Source: Tolypothrix sp. FACHB-123
GTDB taxonomy: Bacteria > Cyanobacteriota > Cyanobacteriia > Cyanobacteriales > Nostocaceae
NCBI RefSeq assembly: GCF_014697075.1
Contig: NZ_JACJRE010000021.1
Coordinates: 62,001 to 126,000, forward strand
Length of the DNA stretch: 64,000 nt
Direction of reading: 5' to 3'
Positions within the stretch are counted from its first letter, which is position 1, and the number at the start of each line of letters is the position of its first letter. The position numbers and the translations under genes are program-made. The notes beneath the pieces were generated by a model. That model made no database searches. It was given only the letters and a program-made list of their open reading frames with translations, and was not told the origin of the DNA. Below, one piece after another: positions 47,018 to 54,645 of this stretch.

Positions 47018-47977
47018 ATGTCGTTTACTATCGAGTCTGCACGCTCCATTTTTCCAGCAACTCAAGTTGCTAATGCAATTCCAGCTACAGTTGAATCATG
47101 CAACCAACTCAGTGCTGAGGATCAGTTGGCTTTACTTTGGTTTGCCTATACCGAGATGGGAGTTACAATTACTCCTGCTGCTATGGGAGCAGCCAATATG
47201 GTCTTCGCAGAAAAAACCCTGACTCAAATCAAGCAGATGCCTGCTAGAGAGCAAACGCAAGTTATGTGCGATCTAGTTAATCATAGTGATACTCCCATCT
47301 GCCGTACATATTCATCTTTCGGCACAAATATCAAGTTGGGCTTCTGGTATCAGTTAGGTGAGTGGATGAAACAAGGAATCGTTGCTCCCATTCCAGAAAG
47401 TTATGAACTGTCTCCACAGGCATCTGATGTCCTCCAAGCTATCCGTCAACTTGAAGGGGGTCAACAACTCACCGTATTACAAAATATTGTCGTCAATATG
47501 GGGTATGCCCCAACGGTTAACACCCAAAAAGTCAAAGAACCTGTGGTTCCACCTAAAGATATCGCACCCAGAGCTAAGGTTAGCATTGAGGGCATCAACA
47601 ACTTGATAGTCCTAAGCTATATGGAGAATATGAACGCCTTTGACTTCCAAGGGGCTGTGGCTTTATTTGCTGAAAATGCTGCCCTGCAACCCCCTTTCCA
47701 AGAACCGATTGTGGGTCGAGAGAAGATCCTCGCCTATATGCGGGAAGAATGCTACGGACTCAAGCTCATGCCAGAGCGGGGGGTATCTGAACCAGCAGAA
47801 GGAGAATTTACCCAGATTCAAGTGACGGGTAAAGTGCAAACTCCCTGGTTTGGTGACAGTGTTGGCATAAATCTGGCATGGCGGTTCTTGCTCAATCCGC
47901 AAGGCAAGATTTTCTTTGTGGCAATTGATATGCTGGCATCTCCCCAGGAACTACTTAATATGGGCTTTAGCCAGTAA
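47018..47977 (+). CDS. ocp: Orange carotenoid protein (OCP) paralogue with Gln at position 155
   Basis: Full-length OCP, 319 residues: helical N-terminal carotenoid-binding domain (about 15-160), linker (about 160-190, same length as Synechocystis OCP), NTF2-like C-terminal domain (about 190-319). Carotenoid contacts are kept: WFAY (41-44), Trp110, Tyr of SYMEN, Trp of TPWFGD and Trp of LAWRFLL. Glu244 is kept in REEC, but Arg155 is Gln (TVLQN) and Trp101 is Phe (YSSF). In Synechocystis OCP Arg155 pairs with Glu244 and is needed to bind phycobilisomes. No FRP gene is adjacent. Probably a light-stress quencher or singlet-oxygen scavenger with altered partner. Confidence 0.95.
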   Translation: MSFTIESARSIFPATQVANAIPATVESCNQLSAEDQLALLWFAYTEMGVTITPAAMGAANMVFAEKTLTQIKQMPAREQTQVMCDLVNHSDTPICRTYSSFGTNIKLGFWYQLGEWMKQGIVAPIPESYELSPQASDVLQAIRQLEGGQQLTVLQNIVVNMGYAPTVNTQKVKEPVVPPKDIAPRAKVSIEGINNLIVLSYMENMNAFDFQGAVALFAENAALQPPFQEPIVGREKILAYMREECYGLKLMPERGVSEPAEGEFTQIQVTGKVQTPWFGDSVGINLAWRFLLNPQGKIFFVAIDMLASPQELLNMGFSQ

Positions 47978-48329
47978 AACAGGTTTGGGGTAGGCAGTAT
48001 CTAGGTGGATCTAGAGGAGTAGTGTTGGTAAATTAGAAAGGGGCTATTTAGGTAGCGAGCAACTCATTTACAAGGGCATAACCCTTTTAACCCCTGAAAC
48101 ACGGGGGTTTCTTTGTTTTTATCAAGCAAGCTCAATTATTAGCAATACTATTCGTTAAAGATTGATAGACAAGACCCTGTATTTAGTTGCAACACAGTTT
48201 TTGGAACTTTTACAAAGGTAAAGATATTTTTGGCCAAAATAAAAGGATAGAAATCATATCATAAGTATTTTAATTTTGTAAATATTTTGTTATAATAATT
48301 ACATATAAGTTAAACACGAGGTCACGCCC
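47978..48329. other. Spacer between OCP and ssl1498-type genes
   Basis: Holds the OCP terminator at 48089-48120, then an AT-rich stretch (48230-48310) that probably carries the promoter of the next gene. No coding frame seen. Confidence 0.55.
48089..48120 (+). terminator. Terminator after OCP gene
   Basis: AACCCC and GGGGTT pair around TGAAACACG, followed by TCTTTGTTTTT. Located 112 bases after the OCP stop. Confidence 0.65.
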
Positions 48330-48758
48330 ATGCGCTACACCGATAGAGAAGGGACGACCCTCAACCTTGATGATTGTATGACTGCTGACAGCTTCTTTAT
48401 GGAAGCGGAGGTTTACATCTGCGAGCCATTGGAAATGCATTTCAATAAGCAAGGAGATTTAAAAGCAGGAAAGAAACCGAACAAAGCGATCGCCCATCTT
48501 CCTAGTGATGGTAGTGAACTGATCCCCGCTGAAGTTCAAGCGCGTACACACAGAGAAGGCAGTCAATTACTGAATGTACCCGTCGCAACTGGCTACACAG
48601 TAGATGATGAGGGAATGATCAATAATTACACAATTCAGCCTGCTATGTCCTTGGCAGAGTATCCCTCAACCGAACAGCAACAGCGCTACATCTTCCAAGG
48701 GGTAGTAGCTATCGTGTTTATTGCTCTGACACTGCTAACTGCATTGGCTGTCAGCTAG
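48330..48758 (+). CDS. ssl1498-type light-harvesting-like membrane protein, enlarged
   Basis: 142 residues. The last 55 or so (GYTVDDEGMINNYTIQPAMS, AEYPSTEQQQRYIFQG, one membrane helix to the C-terminus LLTALAVS) match the small ssl1498 thylakoid family, whose usual length is roughly 55-70. The extra N-terminus starts MRYTDREGTTLNLDD, echoing the family start, and includes NKAIAHLPSDGSELIPAE, so a half-duplication is possible. It lacks the Hlip chlorophyll motif. Probably a thylakoid membrane stress protein near the OCP. Confidence 0.75.
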   Translation: MRYTDREGTTLNLDDCMTADSFFMEAEVYICEPLEMHFNKQGDLKAGKKPNKAIAHLPSDGSELIPAEVQARTHREGSQLLNVPVATGYTVDDEGMINNYTIQPAMSLAEYPSTEQQQRYIFQGVVAIVFIALTLLTALAVS

Positions 48759-48802
48759 GTTTAACAATAGCGAGTGGTTCATCTCATTAATTTTGATGAG
48801 TG

Positions 48803-48931
48803 ATGAGCTACAATATCCCGGACTTCTTCCAGAAGCCTGGGATCTTACCACCACTAACGACTCAGAACACATGGGATGAACCACTAGTTAAAGTTGTTGC
48901 CCAACAATTGGATGCGAATTTGGGGGCATAA
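48803..48931 (+). CDS. Possible 42-residue peptide
   Basis: ATG at 48803 to TAA at 48931 reads MSYNIPDFFQKPGILPPLT then TQNTWDEPLVKVVAQQLDAN, with a balanced composition unlike random AT-rich frames. No clear ribosome site and no family known to me. An 11-base inverted repeat (AGTGGTTCATC at 48773, complement at 48875) brackets most of it. The rest of 48759-49199 is AT-rich with nothing recognised. Confidence 0.35.
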   Translation: MSYNIPDFFQKPGILPPLTTQNTWDEPLVKVVAQQLDANLGA

Positions 48932-49199
48932 TACAGCGTTATTCTGAGCGTTTTTTCTGAGTTATGTTAACAAAAAAATGTGATGAATATAGTTTTTTCA
49001 AATAAAATTACTAGCTTATCTTTATCGCTAATTTGTGTTGCTTACGCTTTCTTTGGTTGGTATCTCTAGAACTTCTAAAATTAATTTAATTAATATATTT
49101 TAAATTAAATCTTCTTGGTTTTGATGATAACCATAAATGCTTATTTTTTTACTGAAATCACAATTTTACAATCATAAATCAAAGATAAGGAAGACAAAA

Positions 49200-49478
49200 A
49201 TGCTAGCTTTATCCACTAATCTGAGTCAATTACTGACTCTTAATATAACTGATAACAGCCAAAGAAATACAACTACATATACCTGGAACTCTCTATGGAG
49301 TCACCATAGTTGCCCTTGCTGTTCATATTGTTTACTCCGTCATATAAGTAATAGTGGTATTTACTGGCGTTGTAGCCATTGTTATCAAGAAATGCCAGTT
49401 TGGGACATATCTAACTACAGAACTAGCTACTCTAGCTTCCTGCCTCTACAAGATTTTCCAGCCAAACATTCATATTAA
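49200..49478 (+). CDS. Small zinc-ribbon-like protein
   Basis: 92 residues from the ATG at 49200; the frame extends to 49137 but the added part looks non-coding. A cysteine cluster CPCCSYCLLRHI ... YWRCSHCYQEMPVW could bind zinc through C-x2-C pairs. I recognise this pattern (SCPCC..LLRHI...YW.C..CYQEMPV) as a recurrent small cyanobacterial family without known function. Confidence 0.7.
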   Translation: MLALSTNLSQLLTLNITDNSQRNTTTYTWNSLWSHHSCPCCSYCLLRHISNSGIYWRCSHCYQEMPVWDISNYRTSYSSFLPLQDFPAKHSY

Positions 49479-49504
49479 AATCTCATAACTTAGCCAGAAA
49501 ACTA

Positions 49505-49849
49505 ATGCTCGACCTTAACATGTTAACTGAATTCTCAAGCACTTACTGCATTGGCATTTGTGCTTTTCTAATTCCAGCCAACCTGCTTGCTACCTCATTG
49601 ACAATAACTTTTACACTATTGCATCGTCCGGCTGTTCAGGTCTGGCAAGCTGCTGGAATTGCCAGTATCTTTGCTCTATTCATGATACTGCATGTACTTG
49701 CTTGGTTAATGATTGGAGTAGTTATGGCTCCTACATATATTTTGTTGGGTTTGGCAAGCATTTGTTTATTAGCCAATTTAGGGGCAATTCTTAGACATAG
49801 ACGCTTTGTGAGAGCTTGTAATTACAATACATTTTATACCGATATTTAA
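49505..49849 (+). CDS. Small multi-helix membrane protein, unknown
   Basis: 114 residues with three or four hydrophobic segments (about 12-36, 48-72, 74-96) and a basic C-terminus (ILRHRRFVRACNYN). No family recognised. It lies 26 bases after the zinc-ribbon gene, so both are probably one transcript. Confidence 0.7.
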   Translation: MLDLNMLTEFSSTYCIGICAFLIPANLLATSLTITFTLLHRPAVQVWQAAGIASIFALFMILHVLAWLMIGVVMAPTYILLGLASICLLANLGAILRHRRFVRACNYNTFYTDI

Positions 49850-49983
49850 AGATACTAAATTCTAGTAATTTAAGTTAATCAGCTTGTATTTTACTCTCCA
49901 GCGTGTTGATATATATAGTTTTGAACCAAATAAGAACTATCACTGCTTAATTTTTGCTTACTGCTGCTAAATTCCATAAAGAA

Positions 49984-50007
49984 AACCCTCATAGACACTA
50001 TGAGGGC
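49984..50007 (-). terminator. Terminator of rpsU
   Basis: CCCTCATAG (49986-49994) and CTATGAGGG (49998-50006) pair around three bases. On the minus strand the stem is followed by GTTTTC, 26 bases after the rpsU stop. Confidence 0.75.
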
Positions 50008-50031
50008 ATTAATGAAAATCTATTTCAGTTC

Positions 50032-50220
50032 TTAAGTGCGGAAACGTCTTTTACCTTGCTTTTGTAAAGCTTGTTTTTTACGCTTGGATTTTTCAATAGG
50101 TGTTTCAAAGTGACGGTGCTTTCTCATGTCTTGAAAAATTCCCGCTTTGGAAACTTCTCGTTTAAATCGGCGTAACGCTGACTCAAGGTGTTCGTTTTCA
50201 CCCACTATAATTTGGGTCAT
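50032..50220 (-). CDS. rpsU: 30S ribosomal protein S21
   Basis: 62 residues, typical S21: [38 protein letters not shown], then a basic tail [15 protein letters not shown]. It helps 30S subunits start translation. It follows the RRM gene on the same strand with a 71-base gap, the same order as the cold-regulated rbpA1-rpsU arrangement described in Anabaena. Confidence 0.97.
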   Translation of the reverse strand: MTQIIVGENEHLESALRRFKREVSKAGIFQDMRKHRHFETPIEKSKRKKQALQKQGKRRFRT

Positions 50221-50291
50221 CTTCTCTCCTAATAAATTGACTTCATCAATGGACTAAAAATTCGCTCTCTGTTTCAATACGGTTTCAAATC

Positions 50292-50600
50292 TTAGTAGCG
50301 TCCGCGTCCACCGCCGCCACCATATCCGCCCCGGTTGCCACCAGATGAACCTCTGTCTTCTTTGGGCTTGGCTTTATTAACTTTCAGGTCACGGCCCATC
50401 CATTCAGCACCATCAAGGGCTTCAATGGCAGCTGCTTCTTCAGCATCTGTGCCCATTTCCACGAAAGCGAAGCCTCTGGGACGGCCCGTTTCCCGGTCTG
50501 TGGGTACTTGAACCCGCTTTACAGTACCATATTCAGCAAAAATACCTCTTATGTCATCTTCTGTAACTTGATAAGAGAGATTACCTACATAAATTGACAT
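50292..50600 (-). CDS. RRM RNA-binding protein with Gly-rich tail
   Basis: 102 residues. One RRM with RNP2 IYVGNLSYQV near the start and RNP1 RGFAFVEM (about 43-50), then a glycine/arginine tail (SSGGNRGGYGGGGGRGRY). These Rbp proteins of cyanobacteria are often cold-induced and affect mRNA localisation and stability. Placement before rpsU and a leader of over 100 bases upstream suggest the cold-regulated RbpA1 type. The Gly tail distinguishes it from the tail-less RbpD type. Confidence 0.95.
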   Translation of the reverse strand: MSIYVGNLSYQVTEDDIRGIFAEYGTVKRVQVPTDRETGRPRGFAFVEMGTDAEEAAAIEALDGAEWMGRDLKVNKAKPKEDRGSSGGNRGGYGGGGGRGRY

Positions 50601-51061
50601 CGATTTTCTCCAAAATTATCAGCGTGTAGAGATTTAAATTTCGGAGAGAAGCCTGTGAATACTAAAAACAAACACTGTCACCGAATTAACTCTCATTGTT
50701 TAGAATGACATAGAAACCGACTTTATGCATCCAGTAAATGGTTAATAGTTGGTTAATCAGTGATGTGATGATGAGGATGTATCGCCTCAGTAGGCTATTC
50801 ATCGTGATGAAATAAGCATTGGTGTGCCCAAAAATTCCATTTAGGATAGTGTAGACCGAGTTGTGCCCAGGGAGGCGATCGCTCCTTTATTGGTAAGCTT
50901 GGGGCAAATTGCCTCGGCATTGGGCATGGGGCATTGGGCATGGGGCATTGGGCATTGGGCATTGGGCATTGGGCATGGGGCACTTGTAGTGAGCGTGGGG
51001 GCATTGGGCATTTGTCTTCCTTGTCTTCCTTCCCTAGTCCCTAGTCCCTGTCCCCTAGCCC
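50601..51061. other. rbp leader/promoter region and repeat array
   Basis: 50601-50760 is the upstream region of the RRM gene, where a long 5' leader is expected by analogy with rbpA1. The rest is dominated by heptamer repeats. Apparent open frames here on both strands are repeat translations. Confidence 0.5.
50916..50985. repeat. Large heptamer array (GGGCATT/GGGCATG)
   Basis: About ten 7-base units, the largest array of this type in the window. Shorter copies follow at 50997-51013, and CCCTAGT/CCCCTAG units at about 51033-51064 run up to the histidine kinase stop. Confidence 0.85.
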
Positions 51062-52144
51062 CTAAATTGGATAAACAGGTAATTTGAAAGCAAACATCGC
51101 ACCAGTGGGGAGTCTGTTTTCTGCCCAAATTATACCGCCGTGGGCTGTAATAATTTGACGAGATAGATAAAGCCCCAAGCCTGAACCTTTGGCTTGGCGT
51201 AGGCAAAGCCCGCCGAAGGCATCACTATGTCCTTGGTAAAATCGTTCAAATAGATGAGATAACTCTGCTGTTTCAATTCCTGCGCCTGTATCGAGGATTT
51301 TCACGACTTGGTAATTAGTTTGCGGTTCTAAAACTACTTCCACTCTTCCCCCGCGCCGGGAATGATTTATTGCATTGACTAATAGATTGTTAAATACTCG
51401 CTGTAGTTGCAAAGCATCACCTTGAACCCATAAGGCGCTTCGCCAATCGGAATCGCCATAACTCACGGCTAAATGAACGCGACGGTTGGCGGCTAATTCA
51501 ATTAAACTGCTAGCGGCATCTTCTGCTAAGTTGGTTAAATCTACAGGGGCTAAGTTTAGTTTTAAACCTTCAGTATCGTTGCGATAGATATCTAATAAAG
51601 TTTCTAACAGTTGTAAGGAAGTTTGATGGCTGCGCGCCATTGTCGCTAAAACTTGTTGCTGGGTGGATGATACAGAGCCAAATTTTTCTTGTTGAAAGGC
51701 TTTGATGGTTTCAATTGCACCTAACAATGGCGTTTTTAAATCATGGGTGATTGTGGAAGCAAAATCTTCGCGGACTTTGACTAATTCTGCTTGCGATTGT
51801 AATTTAGCACGAGCGATCGCGATCGCTTCTTGAGAACGACGCAGGCGATCGCTTAATATACCTGTGACAATTAAAGCCATAACTGCGATCGCGCGACTAG
51901 CAATAGTCGATGCTTTTATTGTTTCATTTCCTGGCAGAAAAATATTTAAAACCGTGAAGCAGACAGCAATTAATGTGGCGTAAAAGGTAGCCATTCTGCC
52001 AAACCAGGAATTAGCTAATAGTATCGGCCCTGTATATAAATATCCAAATACATATTCAGTTGGGGTAGAAAACTCCATAAATATGACAGTCAAAAATAGC
52101 CCCAAGATGGCTGTAAACCTACTAGCTTGATTGTTATTGGGCAT
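51062..52144 (-). CDS. Membrane histidine kinase with repeat-derived insertions
   Basis: About 360 residues from the ATG at 52144 (MPNNNQASRFTAIL); the frame continues to 52204 only through translated heptamers, so the true start is uncertain. Four or so membrane helices (about 10-110) are followed by a coiled coil, HisKA with STITHDLKTPLLG, and HATPase with NLLVNAINHS, ILDTGAGIETAE and KGSGLGLYLSRQI. In the ATP lid, eight residues (AFGGLCLR) coded by 51197-51220 interrupt the usual FYQGHSD-RQAKGSGLGL and match a dispersed 24-base repeat. No partner regulator is adjacent. Signal unknown. Confidence 0.88.
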   Translation of the reverse strand: MPNNNQASRFTAILGLFLTVIFMEFSTPTEYVFGYLYTGPILLANSWFGRMATFYATLIAVCFTVLNIFLPGNETIKASTIASRAIAVMALIVTGILSDRLRRSQEAIAIARAKLQSQAELVKVREDFASTITHDLKTPLLGAIETIKAFQQEKFGSVSSTQQQVLATMARSHQTSLQLLETLLDIYRNDTEGLKLNLAPVDLTNLAEDAASSLIELAANRRVHLAVSYGDSDWRSALWVQGDALQLQRVFNNLLVNAINHSRRGGRVEVVLEPQTNYQVVKILDTGAGIETAELSHLFERFYQGHSDAFGGLCLRQAKGSGLGLYLSRQIITAHGGIIWAENRLPTGAMFAFKLPVYPI

Positions 52145-52191
52145 TGGGCATTGGGCATTGGGCATTGGGCATTGGGCATTGGGCATTGGGG
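52137..52191. repeat. Heptamer array at the 5' end of the histidine kinase
   Basis: Seven or eight GGGCATT units. It runs into the first codons of the kinase frame. Confidence 0.85.
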
Positions 52192-52200
52192 ATCGGCACA

Positions 52201-52240
52201 TCAATATATTCTAGAGGGCATGGCAGTGCCATGCCCCTAC
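52201..52240 (-). repeat. 40-bp palindromic repeat, copy 2
   Basis: On the minus strand it reads GTAGGGGCATGGCACTGCC then ATGCCCTCTAGAATATATTG, nearly the same as 37370-37411. The GGGCATGGCA/TGCCATGCCC arms form a perfect palindrome. A shorter relative (GGGGCAAGGCAGTGCCTTGCCC) lies at 52432-52460. The rest of 52241-52506 is AT-rich and should hold the kdp promoter; I see no c-di-AMP riboswitch. Confidence 0.75.
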
Positions 52241-52506
52241 CATTTGTCACATTCTTTTTTCAAATTTGTAAATCATTGTTAATCTTGGTGTTTAGGTAAT
52301 TATCTAAACGCTCTAAACGCTAGATATAGAAATAATAAACGCTTGATTATATCTAAAATAAACCTGTTTTTATATCTTAAATATATTGAATATGTGACTC
52401 AATTAATTGATGATGAAATTAAATAAATACTGTAGGGGCAAGGCAGTGCCTTGCCCTTATATATATACCTCCTTTGTCTGACAATCACCAATTGAGATAA
52501 CTCATC

Positions 52507-54249
52507 ATGTTACAAGGATGGATACAAATAGGATTAACGCTACTAATTGTCGCGGCGATAACTCCTATTTTTGGTAGATATATAGCGCGGGTTTTCTTAG
52601 AACAGCGAACTTGGCTCGATTCAATTCTCAATCCAGTTGAAGGATTGCTTTATTCTTTAGTTGGCGTTCCCACTAAAGAAAATATGACAGGTTGGCAGTA
52701 CGCCAGAGCTATTTTGTATAGCAATATAGTGATGGGGTTGCTGATATTTTTCATTCTGATTAATCAAGGATGGCTACCCCTGAACCCAACTAAGATTGGT
52801 GCGCCAACTTGGGACACAGCATTACACACAACTATATCTTTTATTACTAATACCAACCAGCAACATTATTCCGGGGAAACTTACCTCAGCTATGGTAGCC
52901 AAATTTGGGGGCTGGGTTATCACATGTTCACCTCGGCGGCGACTGGGTTGGCGGTGGGGATTGCTTTTATTCGCGGATTGACTGGTAGACCTTTAGGTAA
53001 TTTCTATGTAGATTTAATTCGGGCAATTACGCGGATTTTATTACCTATTTGTCTTGTCGGCGCTATTGTTTTGATGGCGGCTGGTGTACCGGAAACTTTA
53101 GCGGGGCCTGTTGTTTTCCCTACTTTAGAAGATTCTAATATTAATCAGGCGATCGCACGCGGCCCGGTTGCCCATTTTGAAATCATCAAACAATTAGGAG
53201 AAAACGGCGGCGGCTTTTTCGCTATCAATTCCGCCCATCCCTTTGAAAATCCCAACCCATTGACAAACTTAATTGAGATTGTGGCGATGTTATCTATCCC
53301 CACATCGCTGATTTATACATACGGTTTGTTTGCCAATAATACTAAACAAGCTTGGTTAGTCTACGGGATGGTAAGCGTACTTTTCCTCATATTCGTGATT
53401 GTTAACGCCGTTGGGGAATATAACGGAAATTCCGCAGTCAATGCGATTTTAGGCAGTACACAACCGAATTTAGAAGGCAAGGAAGTTAGATTTGGTTGGG
53501 CGCAGTCGGCATTATTTGCCACAGCCACCACAGGAACCATGACTGGTGCTGTTAATAGTATGCATGATTCCTTTATGCCTAACGGCGGTTTTGTCACCCT
53601 GTCAAATATGTTTCTGCAAATCATTTGGGGTGGACAAGGTACGGGAACAGCTTACTTATTTGCCTACTTAATTTTGGCAGTATTTGCTACAGGTTTGATG
53701 GTAGGGCGCACGCCAGAATTTCTCGGACGCAAAATCGAAAAGCGCGAGGTAGTGCTGGCGAGTTTTTTGATTTTGTTAGTTCATCCCATCGCCATTATGA
53801 TTCCTGCGGGTATCACCTTAGCCTTTCCCGAACAACTGACAGGAATTAGTAACCCCGGTTTTCACGGTTTCGCCCAAGTTATTTATGAATACGCCTCGGC
53901 GGCGGCTAATAATGGTTCGGGATTGGAAGGTTTAGGCGATTCCCAACCATCACCCATAGCGATTGCTACAGGTGCAAAAACCACCGTCACCGCTTTGTGG
54001 TGGAACCTCAGTACATGCTTCAGTTTGCTTGCTGGGCGCTACATCCCCATTATTGGTTTGCTGTTGCTTGCAGATAGTCTATCTCGCAAACAACAAGTTC
54101 CTTTCAACGTCGGCACATTGCGCACCGACACCGGATTATTTACAGGCGTCACCGCCGGCGTAATTTTAATTCTCGGCGCGCTGACATTCTTCCCCGTTCT
54201 AGCATTCGGCCCCATTGGTGAAGCATTTTATCTGGGGATTGGGCATTAG
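52507..54249 (+). CDS. kdpA: Potassium-transporting ATPase subunit A
   Basis: K+-channel-like subunit of the high-affinity Kdp pump, inner membrane, 580 residues with about 10 membrane segments. Selectivity-loop motifs are seen, including [36 protein letters not shown] and [18 protein letters not shown]. Normal length for the family. The last residues (LGIGH) and the stop codon are coded by the first units of a heptamer array, so the native C-terminus has been replaced or trimmed slightly. First gene of kdpA-B-F/G-C. Confidence 0.97.
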   Translation: MLQGWIQIGLTLLIVAAITPIFGRYIARVFLEQRTWLDSILNPVEGLLYSLVGVPTKENMTGWQYARAILYSNIVMGLLIFFILINQGWLPLNPTKIGAPTWDTALHTTISFITNTNQQHYSGETYLSYGSQIWGLGYHMFTSAATGLAVGIAFIRGLTGRPLGNFYVDLIRAITRILLPICLVGAIVLMAAGVPETLAGPVVFPTLEDSNINQAIARGPVAHFEIIKQLGENGGGFFAINSAHPFENPNPLTNLIEIVAMLSIPTSLIYTYGLFANNTKQAWLVYGMVSVLFLIFVIVNAVGEYNGNSAVNAILGSTQPNLEGKEVRFGWAQSALFATATTGTMTGAVNSMHDSFMPNGGFVTLSNMFLQIIWGGQGTGTAYLFAYLILAVFATGLMVGRTPEFLGRKIEKREVVLASFLILLVHPIAIMIPAGITLAFPEQLTGISNPGFHGFAQVIYEYASAAANNGSGLEGLGDSQPSPIAIATGAKTTVTALWWNLSTCFSLLAGRYIPIIGLLLLADSLSRKQQVPFNVGTLRTDTGLFTGVTAGVILILGALTFFPVLAFGPIGEAFYLGIGH

Positions 54250-54270
54250 GTATTGGGCATTGGGCATTGA
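54236..54270. repeat. Heptamer array at the kdpA stop codon
   Basis: About four TTGGGCA units; one altered unit (GGGCATTAG) provides the kdpA stop. Confidence 0.8.
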
Positions 54271-54274
54271 AGGT

Positions 54275-54547
54275 GCAAGTTTCGAGTTTAAAGCCGCAAC
54301 GTTCAAGCTTAAAGCTGCAAATTCCGACATCAAAGCCGCAAATTCCAGCATCAAACCTGCAACGTTCATGTTCAAAACCTCAACGTTCATGTTCAAAACC
54401 TCAACGTTCTTGTTCAAAACTGCAACGTTCTTGTTCAAAGCCTCAACGTTCTTGTTCAAAACTGCAACGTTCTTGTTCAAAACTACAACGTTCTTGTTCA
54501 AAACTACAACGTTTAAGCTCAAAGCCTCAACCGTCACCCTCAAAGCC
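54275..54547. repeat. 21-bp minisatellite inside the kdp operon
   Basis: Thirteen units of 21 bases with core CAACGTTCTTGTTCAAAA; inner units are almost identical and outer ones diverged. Because 21 is a multiple of three and the unit has no stop, several frames on both strands stay open and give false 7-residue repeats (TFLFKTA, or VLNKNVA on the minus strand). It fills the kdpA-kdpB gap, with C-rich CCCTTGTC units at about 54595-54630 after it. Confidence 0.92.
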
Positions 54548-54645
54548 TCAACAAACATCATAAATTCACCACGCCTTATGCCCCAATCACCGCTTCCTTG
54601 TCCCCCTTGTCTCCCTTGTCCCCCTTGTCTCCCACACTCCCCCCT

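Noticed and set aside
47978-49200. An frp (fluorescence recovery protein) gene near the OCP
   Set aside because: None of the downstream frames resembles FRP; the next gene is an ssl1498-type membrane protein.
50795-51206. Apparent Pro/Asn/Cys-rich and Trp/Gly-rich proteins
   Set aside because: Pure translations of GGGCATT heptamers, partly antisense to the histidine kinase.
52205-52506. c-di-AMP (ydaO) riboswitch upstream of kdpA
   Set aside because: I looked because such riboswitches control K+ transport, but no matching conserved core is visible.
12018-54270. Heptamer arrays as CRISPR arrays
   Set aside because: Units are 7 bases without spacers; no cas genes are present.
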